From Verrucomicrobiota bacterium (GTDB taxonomy: Bacteria; Verrucomicrobiota; Verrucomicrobiia; Limisphaerales; UBA11358): a stretch of 38,321 nt of DNA. The stretch spans positions 1-38,321 of the forward strand of contig JAJPJM010000144.1 in the NCBI GenBank assembly GCA_021324235.1. Direction: 5' to 3'. Shown here in pieces: positions 11,103 through 18,682 of this stretch. The notes under the pieces were generated by a model. The model was not told the origin of the DNA. It saw nothing but the letters and a program-made list of their open reading frames with translations, and searched no databases. The position numbers and the translations under genes were made by a program. Position 1 is the stretch's first letter, and each line of letters starts with the position of its first letter.

Positions 11103-12680
11103 CTATTCCGCCAGCGATACCGCGTGGACCTGCCGAGGCCTTTCAAAAAACAATACGCACAGAACGCACACTGCGCAAAGGCAGGCCACCACGTAAAACA
11201 AGTTCATGAATGACCAGTAATTGGCCTGTTGCAACAGGGTATGATACAGGAAATCGCGCGCCCGGGCCAGGGCATCGACGGGATTGAAGTGTTGCCCGAA
11301 AACCTGTTGCAGCACGCCGGATTTGTGCTGGTACTGGGGGTTCAAGGGAGACAATTGCCCGACCATCATGGCCTGGTGCGCCTGCGCGTAGCGTTCCAGC
11401 ATGGTGGAAACGAAGGAAAGGCCGAAGCTGCCGCCGATATTACGGACCAGATTCTGGATGCCGGTGGCGTTGCCGATCTGTTCGTTGCGCAGGGTGCCGA
11501 TCGCCAGGGTTGTCAACGGCACGAAAATGAAGCTCGTGCCGAGACCCGCAATGACATTGGCGGTGATGATGTTGCCCATGGCCATTTGCAGGCTTAACCG
11601 GCACAGCATAAAACTGGAAAGCCCCAACATGGCGAAGCCGAATCCGACCAGGAGCTTGGGATTGACCCGGCTGACCAGCGCGCCCACACAAAACAACGCG
11701 ACCAACGACCCGATGCCGCGCGGGGTGACGGAAAGGCCCGCGTCAAAGGCCGTGTAACCCAGCAGCGACTGGAGAAACAAAGGTTGCAGCGTAATCAGCG
11801 CATAAAGAATCATGCCGAACAGTCCAAACAAGGCGCTGCTCACGGCGAAGTTGCGGTTTTTGAAAACGCGCAAATCCACGATGGGATGATCGGTCCGCAG
11901 TTCGCGCACAATAAAGCCGATCAGGGACAAGACGGAGATGACGGCGAACCAGCGCAGCCAGACGGCGTCAAACCAGTCCGCGTCCTGGCCTTTGTCGAGC
12001 AGGATTTGCAAGGTCCCCAGAAACAGTCCCATCAGGGCAAAGCCAATGCCATCAATCCGGCCCGGCCGGCCGGCGCGAATATAGGGCGGGTCCTCGACCA
12101 CCAGAAGCATCAGGAAAACCGCGAGGATGCCCACGGGAAAATTGATGTAAAAAGTCCAGCGCCAGGAAAACTGGTCGGTGAGCCAGCCGCCCAACGTGGG
12201 ACCGATGATGGGGGCGACCACGATGCCGAGGCCGAACAAGGCCGTGGCCGTGCCGCGCTGGGTGGGCGGAAAACTTTCCAGCAGGATGGCCTGGGAAAGC
12301 GGTTGCATGGCGCCGCCGCCCAGGCCCTGCAGGACCCGGGCGGCCACCAATATCGGCATGCTGGTCGCGATACCGCAACAGACCGAAGCTAAAGTGAAGA
12401 CAATGGTGCAGCCGACCAGAAAACGTTTGCGCCCGAAGAAACTGGCGAACCAGGCGCTGGCCGGCAGGATGACGGCGTTGGCCACCAGATAGCTGGTCAA
12501 CACCCAGGTGGATTCGTCCTGGGTGGCGCCGAGATTTCCCGCAATGTATGGCAACGCCACCACCACGATGGAGGTGTCCAGGATGACCATGAACGTCGCC
12601 AGCATCACCGGCAGCGCAATCAACCACGGATTGGCGCGCGGCCGCCAGGCGACCGCCGAAATGGACGACGGGTCGCTCAT
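11103..12680 (-). CDS. DHA2-family MFS multidrug exporter (EmrB-like)
   Basis: A 525-aa inner-membrane drug:proton antiporter of the 14-helix DHA2/EmrB-QacA group. Motif D1 is LDTSIVVVALPYIAGNLGA near residue 35, motif A is SFFGRKRFLVG, and motif C is GLGIVVAPIIGPTLGGWLTD in helix 5, followed by FSWRWTFYINFPVGI, a strong EmrB marker. The C-terminal part has the periplasmic loop with QVFGQHFNPVDALARARDFL and the last helix. It pairs with the HlyD-type adaptor encoded just upstream (4-bp ATGA overlap) and the NodT-type channel downstream to make a tripartite pump. The substrate is unknown. Confidence 0.95.
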   Translation of the reverse strand: MSDPSSISAVAWRPRANPWLIALPVMLATFMVILDTSIVVVALPYIAGNLGATQDESTWVLTSYLVANAVILPASAWFASFFGRKRFLVGCTIVFTLASVCCGIATSMPILVAARVLQGLGGGAMQPLSQAILLESFPPTQRGTATALFGLGIVVAPIIGPTLGGWLTDQFSWRWTFYINFPVGILAVFLMLLVVEDPPYIRAGRPGRIDGIGFALMGLFLGTLQILLDKGQDADWFDAVWLRWFAVISVLSLIGFIVRELRTDHPIVDLRVFKNRNFAVSSALFGLFGMILYALITLQPLFLQSLLGYTAFDAGLSVTPRGIGSLVALFCVGALVSRVNPKLLVGFGFAMLGLSSFMLCRLSLQMAMGNIITANVIAGLGTSFIFVPLTTLAIGTLRNEQIGNATGIQNLVRNIGGSFGLSFVSTMLERYAQAHQAMMVGQLSPLNPQYQHKSGVLQQVFGQHFNPVDALARARDFLYHTLLQQANYWSFMNLFYVVACLCAVCVLCVLFFERPRQVHAVSLAE

Positions 12681-13768
12681 CTGACTTTGACCTCGGGCAC
12701 GACGGACATGCCCGGCGCCAGGTCCAGGTTGGTGGGCAGCGATTCATCGAAGACAATCTTGACCGGCACACGCTGGACCACCTTGACGTAATTGCCCACC
12801 GCATTTTCCGGCGGCAAGAGGCTGAACCGCGCGCCGGTGCCCGCCTGCAGGCTGTCCACGCGGCCCTTGAATTTCCGGTTCGGATAAGCGTCCATGCGCA
12901 GTTCCACCGGTTGTCCCGCGCGCATGTAGGTCAATTGCGTTTCCTTGAAATTGGCGGTCACCCAGACGTCCTTCGGCACCAGCGCCAGCAAGGCCTGGCC
13001 GGGTAGCACATAATTTCCCGGTTGCACCGAGCGGGCCGTGACGCGCGCATCCATGGGAGCGATAATTTTGGTGTAGGAAAAATTCAGTTCCGCCTGCTGG
13101 AGTCTGGCCTCGGCCTGCTGCACGGCAGCCGCGGCGGTCTCCACCGCCACCTCGCTCAAGGCCACTTCCGCCTGGGCCGCCTGGGCCTGGCTGCGCGCGG
13201 CCTCCACCTCGGCGTTGGCGGACCGCGCCTGGGCCCGGGCCGAATCAAATGCGCTTTGGGACACCGCCCGGCTTTCCACGGATTGATAACGCTTGAGATC
13301 GTCGTTCGCCCGTTGGGCTTCCGCTTCGGCGGCCGTCACCGCCGCCTGCGCGCGCGCGACCCCGGCTTCGCCGACCTTCACCTGCGCCCGGGACTGGTCC
13401 GACTGGCTGTGGGCCACGGCCAGATCCGCGCGGGCCTGGGCCAGGCTGGCCGCGTAATCGCGCGGATCGATTTCCACCAGCACATCGCCGGCCTTGACCT
13501 CCTGATTGTCCACCACCTGAAGCTTTTCGACCTGTCCCGGCACGCGGGAACTCACCAGGGTGACATAACCGTCAATGAAGGCATCATCGGTGGATTCGTA
13601 GGGCGCGACGAAACGGCAATAATAGAAAATCACCGTGGCGAGGACCACCAGCCCCGCCAGACCAATGAGAAGAATTTTCTGCTGGCGTCCCCGTTTACGC
13701 GGCGGGGGCGGCATGACTTCCTTTTCCGAACCACCTGTCGCTTCCACTTTGGCGTTTTCCTGCTCCAT
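12677..13768 (-). CDS. HlyD/EmrA-type membrane fusion protein
   Basis: A 363-aa periplasmic adaptor. A single N-terminal membrane helix (ILLIGLAGLVVLATVIFYYC, residues ~32-51) is followed by YESTDDAFIDGYVTLVSSRVPGQV, the hallmark start of EmrA proteins. A lipoyl half-motif (VKAGDVLVEIDPRDY) comes next, then a long alanine-rich coiled-coil hairpin (~85-225) and the second lipoyl/beta-barrel half (APMDARVTARSVQPGNYVLPGQALLALVP). It bridges the DHA2 exporter and the outer-membrane channel. It is the first gene of the operon; its promoter should lie in 13769-14073. Confidence 0.95.
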   Translation of the reverse strand: MEQENAKVEATGGSEKEVMPPPPRKRGRQQKILLIGLAGLVVLATVIFYYCRFVAPYESTDDAFIDGYVTLVSSRVPGQVEKLQVVDNQEVKAGDVLVEIDPRDYAASLAQARADLAVAHSQSDQSRAQVKVGEAGVARAQAAVTAAEAEAQRANDDLKRYQSVESRAVSQSAFDSARAQARSANAEVEAARSQAQAAQAEVALSEVAVETAAAAVQQAEARLQQAELNFSYTKIIAPMDARVTARSVQPGNYVLPGQALLALVPKDVWVTANFKETQLTYMRAGQPVELRMDAYPNRKFKGRVDSLQAGTGARFSLLPPENAVGNYVKVVQRVPVKIVFDESLPTNLDLAPGMSVVPEVKVR

Positions 13769-14073
13769 AACTTTTCGAGACGTTCCTTTTCAACAACCAC
13801 CCCATGGCAACCGGGAAACCACACCTTATCCGGTAACGAGCACGACCGGGTATCCCGCCGGGCCACCCCGTTTGCGTTGCCTGGTTTCGACAACGCATTT
13901 CAATCAGAACCCTTTACCATCCCATCGTCGTTCCCGCAAGTTCTTCGAATGCGCAGCAGTAGCACGCCTTGCTCCGGTCGGGGACGGGGAAGCCGCAATT
14001 TTGTCACGGTTCCGATGGATTTTGGTCACGCCAGGGAAAAACCAACAGCGGTTTTTGTTCCGTACTGAAATCG
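13769..14073. other. Intergenic region upstream of the efflux operon
   Basis: 305 bp between the stop of bshA and the start of the EmrA-like gene, both on the minus strand. No credible gene is present. It probably holds the efflux operon promoter and the end of the bsh transcript. I see no clear operator palindrome or strong Shine-Dalgarno site. Confidence 0.5.
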
Positions 14074-15201
14074 TCAACCCGCACAACCGCAGACACGCTG
14101 GTAAAGCGCTTCATAGCGAGGCACGATGGCCTCCGCGGAAAAGTGCCCGCGGGCACGGCGCTGCGCCGCCTCACCCATCGCCATCCGGCGACCGGGTTCC
14201 CGAATCAAACCTTCAACGGCCTGTGCCAGGGCGTCCGGATCGGCGGACGCCACCAGCAACCCGCTCACGCCGTCTGCCACCACTTCCGGAATTCCGCCTG
14301 CCCGCCGGGCCACGCTCGGACAGCCAAAACTCATGGCCTCCAGGATGCTCAAACAAAAGCTCTCCGTCTCGGAGGTAAACAGTCCCAAATCCGCCGCCTG
14401 CAGGTAGTCTTCGATTTCATTTACGTTCTCACGCACGATGACGCGGTCTTTGAGTCCCAGCCGCTGCACGTCTTTGAGGTATGGCTCAAAGCTTCCCCCC
14501 GCCATAACCACGAGTTTGAAAGTTTCGCGCGGGCGGACGCGGGCCACGGTTTCGAGCAGGAGCTCAATGCGTTTTACCGGCCGGAGATTGGAGGAATGGA
14601 GAATCATTGCCTCATTGTCCGCGACGCCCAGCTCGCGGCGCACTTCCGCGCGCGAACGGCGCGGCGGACGGGGCGCAAAGAAATTGTAAATCACCTCCAG
14701 CGGTCCATTGAAGCCGAGCACACGCTGGGTTTCCTGTTTCAGAAATTCAGACACGACGGTAACCGCGTCCGAACAGGTGAGCGCGTGATGGATGGCCGGG
14801 CCGTAACCCGGATCGCTGCCCAGCAACGTGGTGTCGGTGCCATGCAAGGTGGTGACGACGCGCGGTTGTTGGGCCGGTGGCAGCATCGAACGCGCGAGAA
14901 TCGCCGCCGTCGCGTGCGGCACCGCGTAATGAACGTGCAATACGTCCAGATGATGGTCACGGCTGACCGCGGCCATTCTCACCGAGAGCGGCAGGGTGTA
15001 GTCGGGATACTTGAACAGTTGATATTCATTGATGACGACCGGATGAAAATGAAGTCGCGGTGCATGCTCCGGCAGGCGAAACGGACGTTCGTAGCTGAAG
15101 AAATGGACTTCGTGTCCGCGCCGCGCCAGTTCCTCGCCCAGGGCGGTGGCGAGGATGCCGCTGCCGCCAACGCTGGGATAACAGGCGATGCCGATTTTCA
15201 T
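14074..15201 (-). CDS. bshA: N-acetyl-alpha-D-glucosaminyl L-malate synthase (bacillithiol step 1)
   Basis: A 375-aa GT4 glycosyltransferase with the BshA signatures MKIGIACYPSVGGSGILATALGEELA at the N-terminus, HVHYAVPHA, and TTLHGTDTTLLG. The C-terminal donor site ESFCLSILEAMSFGCPSVARRAGGIPEVV contains the EX7E motif. It joins UDP-GlcNAc and L-malate to give GlcNAc-malate, the first intermediate of bacillithiol. bshB1 lies upstream in the same orientation with a 97-bp spacer that contains 7-bp repeats, so the two are probably in one transcript. No Shine-Dalgarno sequence is seen before the ATG at 15201. Confidence 0.95.
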   Translation of the reverse strand: MKIGIACYPSVGGSGILATALGEELARRGHEVHFFSYERPFRLPEHAPRLHFHPVVINEYQLFKYPDYTLPLSVRMAAVSRDHHLDVLHVHYAVPHATAAILARSMLPPAQQPRVVTTLHGTDTTLLGSDPGYGPAIHHALTCSDAVTVVSEFLKQETQRVLGFNGPLEVIYNFFAPRPPRRSRAEVRRELGVADNEAMILHSSNLRPVKRIELLLETVARVRPRETFKLVVMAGGSFEPYLKDVQRLGLKDRVIVRENVNEIEDYLQAADLGLFTSETESFCLSILEAMSFGCPSVARRAGGIPEVVADGVSGLLVASADPDALAQAVEGLIREPGRRMAMGEAAQRRARGHFSAEAIVPRYEALYQRVCGCAG

Positions 15202-15211
15202 GCAATGAAAT

Positions 15212-15303
15212 GTGACAAGCGACAGGTGACAGGTGGCAGGATCGGGAAATGTATTCGTCGCGCTGCTGTTTTCATGTCACTTGTCACTCGTCACTCGTCA
15301 CGT
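15212..15303. repeat. Two opposed arrays of 7-bp repeats between bshA and bshB1
   Basis: 15212-15239 reads GTGACAA-GCGACAG-GTGACAG-GTGGCAG and 15276-15303 reads GTCACTT-GTCACTC-GTCACTC-GTCACGT. Each is four heptamers, and the two arrays are roughly reverse complements. The intercistronic RNA could fold into a long hairpin just after the bshB1 stop and before the bshA start. Confidence 0.8.
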
Positions 15304-15305
15304 GC

Positions 15306-16043
15306 CTAAAACCGCCTGGCGCTGCGGCCGACTTGTGCGAGCGAGTCCAACACGAGCGGGTCGTTGGGGAACAGCGCGATGGCATGACCGACGCCGGCGC
15401 GCAGTCCGCGCAGCCGCGCCTGGGCAAGCTGCAATTCCACGTAGTTGCGTGCGGCGGCCTGCGTCGCATGCGCCTCCATCGCCGCCGTCCAGGCGGCGAG
15501 GGTTTCCGGCGCCGAAACATCCATCAGCACCGGCGTGAGATTGGTCGGTTCGGCTTCCGGCGTGACCGCGTAGTAAAACAGTTGTTCAATCGCGTGAGCC
15601 GGGGCGCGGCGCAGTTCCTTGACGCCGCCGAAACGGGCGAGCCGGCAGGCGTCGCGGACCAGTTGCCCCAGCCGGGAATGGTCGGGATGCTGGTTTTCGA
15701 CCAGGCTCGGCGCGAGCACAACGCCCGGTCGCACACGGCGGATGACACCCGCCAGTTTGATGGCATGAGCCGCACGAACTTCAAAATGTGCGTCGCCGTC
15801 GAGTTCAATGAATTCAACCGTCGCGCCCAGCGCCGCGGCGGATTTTTTTGCCTCCGCCACGCGCTGCGCCGGCGTGCCGTGTGACGCCGATTCTCCGCGC
15901 GAGCAAACGACAAAGCCGGCCGCGCGACCAGCACGGGTTTCTTTCGCGATGACGCCGCCGCAGCCAAATTCGATGTCGTCGGGATGCGCGCCGAAGGCCA
16001 GCAACGACGGGAGTTCAGGTCGGAATTTCGGTGCAGGCTTCAT
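15306..16043 (-). CDS. bshB1: Bacillithiol biosynthesis deacetylase BshB1
   Basis: A 245-aa PIG-L/LmbE-fold zinc deacetylase that removes the acetyl group from GlcNAc-malate. The zinc motif is AHPDDIEFGCGG (residues 19-30); ENQHPDHSRLGQLV carries the third metal ligand; CSRGESASHGTPAQRVAEA is typical of BshB1. I chose the ATG at 16043 because homology begins there. The frame stays open further upstream, to 16316, but that part lies inside the neighbouring gene and reads as low-complexity Arg/Ser text. The chosen start overlaps the preceding BshC-like gene by 29 bp, which points to coupled translation. bshA follows downstream. Confidence 0.93.
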   Translation of the reverse strand: MKPAPKFRPELPSLLAFGAHPDDIEFGCGGVIAKETRAGRAAGFVVCSRGESASHGTPAQRVAEAKKSAAALGATVEFIELDGDAHFEVRAAHAIKLAGVIRRVRPGVVLAPSLVENQHPDHSRLGQLVRDACRLARFGGVKELRRAPAHAIEQLFYYAVTPEAEPTNLTPVLMDVSAPETLAAWTAAMEAHATQAAARNYVELQLAQARLRGLRAGVGHAIALFPNDPLVLDSLAQVGRSARRF

Positions 16044-16791
16044 CGGCACGCTCAATGGCATCGCGGTTGACAAACGTGATCTCCGGTGTTTCTTCCCGGC
16101 GAAGATAGGCCATCTCCCCGGCCCCGGCAATGTAATGCGTGCAATGCACGACCGATTGCATCCAGCGCAACCGGGTATCGCGCGTCGGGCTGATTTGCTC
16201 CCTAGCAAAGGCGGTCGGAGGCAACGTGACAAAGGAATCGCCGCCTTCGTGGAGTTGAAACGCATCTTTCGAGAAACGGGCGCGGACGGTTTCACCTTCA
16301 AACGGAACATCCACAAAGAATTCCGGCACGTCGCAGGCTGCGCGGCGAATGGCGGGATCGCTGGAACGCACCACCCGGATACCTTCGAGCAGACCCATGC
16401 CGCGATACATTTCCAGGCAAAAATCGGCGGTGTTGAGGGCGGAAATTTTTTTGAAAACGGTGATCAGGGGATGCCCGACGTAATTTGGCAACTGCAGCGC
16501 GGTTTTGTCCTGCCAGCCGGCGGCAATCTGTTTGAGGTATTGCGGCGAAAATTTCCGTTGAATCCGGTTTTTGAAGGTGAAATTGAGCCGGGCCGGTTCA
16601 TGGGTTTTGCGATGGCGCAGGATGGTCTGCGTCTCGCGCGGGTCATGGTCACTGTCGTGGCAGAAGTAAATAATTTCGCCACCGGTTTCGGACTGGAGCC
16701 GGCGGGCCGTCCGGATTTTGGCAAACAGGAAGCGCCGCGGGAAAAAACCGCACGGTTGCTGGCCGAAACAGATGACCGGAGCGGAACTCAT
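16015..16791 (-). CDS. Compact BshC-like protein (candidate bacillithiol cysteine-adding enzyme)
   Basis: A 258-aa protein encoded between a symporter (4-bp ATGA overlap) and bshB1 (29-bp overlap). Near the N-terminus it has CFGQQPCGFFPRRFLFAK (residues 8-25), then TARRLQ and FCHDSDHDPRET (43-54). Near the C-terminus it has HYIAGAGEMAYLRR (219-232). From memory, BshC enzymes carry GQQ-G-L-GP near the Rossmann start, an EDHD-E motif and a (V/I)(A/G)GPGE-AY motif, so both ends of the active-site core seem to be kept. BshC is usually ~540 aa; the coiled-coil and connecting parts would be missing. The BshC role (adding Cys to GlcN-malate) is inferred from motif order and from the bshA-bshB1 context. 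It could be a diverged relative with another job. Confidence 0.7.
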   Translation of the reverse strand: MSSAPVICFGQQPCGFFPRRFLFAKIRTARRLQSETGGEIIYFCHDSDHDPRETQTILRHRKTHEPARLNFTFKNRIQRKFSPQYLKQIAAGWQDKTALQLPNYVGHPLITVFKKISALNTADFCLEMYRGMGLLEGIRVVRSSDPAIRRAACDVPEFFVDVPFEGETVRARFSKDAFQLHEGGDSFVTLPPTAFAREQISPTRDTRLRWMQSVVHCTHYIAGAGEMAYLRREETPEITFVNRDAIERADEACTEIPT

Positions 16792-18515
16792 GACGCAGGC
16801 GATGCCGGCGCGGGTTTGTCGGTGGCGCCGAGGGCGGCCTGAATCATCAGGCTCAACAACACGCAGGCGGCGCAGCCGATGAAATTATACCAGAGGTAGG
16901 AAAAATCGAGTTTCGGAACCCGGTAATGCAGGAAGTACAGGGCGAGGACCAGTACCTGGGACGACAACGCGCCCCAGAACATGGCGGTGCCGCCGATGCG
17001 TTTGATGAAAAAGGCCACGAGGAACAGGGCGAGCACGATGGGGTAGAAAACCGAGCCAACGATGTTGACCGCCTGGATCAAATTCTCCACCAGGTTCGCA
17101 AACAACGCGAAGGCAAGCGCCACCAGGCCCCAGAACAACGTGAACCATTTGGTGGCCGCGACGTAATGCGCGTCGCTGGCTTCGCGTTTGAGCAGGTGCC
17201 GGTAGAAATCCACCGTGGTGACCGAGCCGAGCGCGTTGAGTTCGGCGGCCTTCGATTGGAGCGCGGCGGCGAAAAACGCCGCCATCAGCAGTCCAATCAA
17301 ACCGTGCGGCAAATGGCCGAGGATGAACGTGACAAAGACGTAATCGGCGTCGTTGCTTTGCACGCCCGGATCGTCCTTTTGCATCACGCTCCTGGCCTCG
17401 GCCTGCACGGTGTCGCTGTGATCCAACGCCGCCAGGGCCTGCGTCCGCGCCACGGCCTCAGCCTTGCCGTCCCCGGCATGTTTGGCCTCGAGCCATTGGT
17501 GAATCAATTGCTCCTTTTGCGCGTAAGCCGCGGCGAATTCCTGTTGCAGCGCCTGGAGTTTGTCGCCGGGGTCATGCCTGACGGCTTCGTGCCAGGCGGA
17601 TTGATTGAAAAAAATCGGCGGCTGCTCAAATTGGTAGAAGACAAACACCATCACGCCGAGCAGCAGGATGAAAAATTGCATGGGAATCTTCAGCACGGCA
17701 TTGAACATCAGCCCCAGCCGGCTTTCGCGCAGGGAGGACCCTGAAAGGTAACGCTGCACCTGCGACTGGTCGGTGCCGAAGTAGGACAGCGACAGAAAAA
17801 ATCCGCCGAGCATCCCGGTCCAGAACGTATAACGCCGGTGGAGATCGACTGAGAAGCTCACCGCGTCCAGCTTTTGGAAGCCGCCCGCCACGGTGAAGGC
17901 GTCGCCAAGGCTGGTTGGCAGTTTCAGCAACAGGATGACAAACGCCGCCACCATGCCGCCGAAGATGACGGCCATTTGCCACTTTTGGGTAAGCGTCACC
18001 GCCCGGCTGCCGCCGGCGACGGTATAAATGATCACCAGTAGTCCGCTCAGGATGATGGTCAGGTCCAACCGCCAGCCCAGCACGGTAGACAGGATGATGG
18101 CCGGTGCATAAATCGTGATGCCCGCCGCCAGCCCACGCGACACAAGAAACAAGGCAGCGCCCAGCAAACGGGTCCTGGCATCGAAACGATGACCCAGATA
18201 TTCATAGGCCGTATAAACATTCAAGCGCCGGTATATCGGCAGGAAGACCGCGGCAATGAGAATCAGCGCCAGCGGCATGCCGAAATAATTCTGCACGAAA
18301 TCCAGCCCGCTCTCGTATCCCTGGCCCGGCGTGGAGATGAACGTGATGGCGCTCGCCTGGGTGGCGGCGACCGAAATACCGATGGTCAGCCAGCCGACGG
18401 TTTCGTCGCCCCGCAGATAGTGGTTCAGGCTCCGATGCCGGCGCGTATGCCAGGCGCCGTAGGCGGCGATGGCCACCATGCTGCCAATCAGGACGACGAA
18501 ATCGAGAAGGTTCAT
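16788..18515 (-). CDS. Sodium:solute symporter (SSS family)
   Basis: A 575-aa integral membrane protein starting MNLLDFVVLIGSMVAIAAYG. The ATG at 18515 overlaps the stop of the preceding mini-gene as ATGA; an upstream in-frame extension is ignored because it falls inside that gene. About 13 helices are visible with SSS landmarks: SLNHYLRGDETVGW, ATQASAITFISTPGQGYESG, TVAGGSRAV and YFGTDQSQVQRYLSG. A charged, alanine-rich insert of ~85 residues (about 305-391) lies between two helices. The substrate cannot be read from sequence. Coupling to a secreted PIG-L hydrolase upstream and bacillithiol genes downstream suggests uptake of an amino sugar, an organic acid or a thiol conjugate. Confidence 0.92.
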   Translation of the reverse strand: MNLLDFVVLIGSMVAIAAYGAWHTRRHRSLNHYLRGDETVGWLTIGISVAATQASAITFISTPGQGYESGLDFVQNYFGMPLALILIAAVFLPIYRRLNVYTAYEYLGHRFDARTRLLGAALFLVSRGLAAGITIYAPAIILSTVLGWRLDLTIILSGLLVIIYTVAGGSRAVTLTQKWQMAVIFGGMVAAFVILLLKLPTSLGDAFTVAGGFQKLDAVSFSVDLHRRYTFWTGMLGGFFLSLSYFGTDQSQVQRYLSGSSLRESRLGLMFNAVLKIPMQFFILLLGVMVFVFYQFEQPPIFFNQSAWHEAVRHDPGDKLQALQQEFAAAYAQKEQLIHQWLEAKHAGDGKAEAVARTQALAALDHSDTVQAEARSVMQKDDPGVQSNDADYVFVTFILGHLPHGLIGLLMAAFFAAALQSKAAELNALGSVTTVDFYRHLLKREASDAHYVAATKWFTLFWGLVALAFALFANLVENLIQAVNIVGSVFYPIVLALFLVAFFIKRIGGTAMFWGALSSQVLVLALYFLHYRVPKLDFSYLWYNFIGCAACVLLSLMIQAALGATDKPAPASPAS

Positions 18516-18682
18516 GAATAGCTCATCGTCAGCGCGAGCAACAACAGCACCCACAAAACGAAACAGCCGAAGACAAAAAGGTAAACGCCGCGCCAGGTGC
18601 GCAGCCACGGCAGGCTGGTCAATTCGTCCCTGTTTTCCGGAGGCGTATTAACGGATACGGGGCTGGCCTCCGGAGATCTCAT
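18512..18682 (-). CDS. Mini membrane protein (56 aa) between PIG-L and symporter genes
   Basis: A 56-aa protein: a soluble N-terminal ~28 residues (MRSPEASPVSVNTPPENRDE, LTSLPWLRTWRG), then one strong transmembrane helix (VYLFVFGCFVLWVLLLLALTMS). Its ATG overlaps the stop of the PIG-L gene (18679-18682) and its stop overlaps the symporter start (18512-18515), both as ATGA, which strongly supports that it is translated. A frame extending further upstream is ignored because it lies inside the PIG-L gene. It may be an accessory subunit of the symporter; many SSS and other sodium symporters have small helper proteins. The family is not recognised. Confidence 0.8.
   Translation of the reverse strand: MRSPEASPVSVNTPPENRDELTSLPWLRTWRGVYLFVFGCFVLWVLLLLALTMSYS

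Noticed and set aside
15212-15303. CRISPR array between bshA and bshB1
   Set aside because: The units are 7 bp without spacers, and no cas gene is present.
13969-15309. Long open frame (446 codons) on the + strand
   Set aside because: It lies opposite bshA, is full of His/Arg/Gln runs, and has no domain.
16044-16316. N-terminal extension of bshB1 by 91 residues
   Set aside because: It reads inside the BshC-like gene, lacks conserved motifs, and the family N-terminus begins at 16043.
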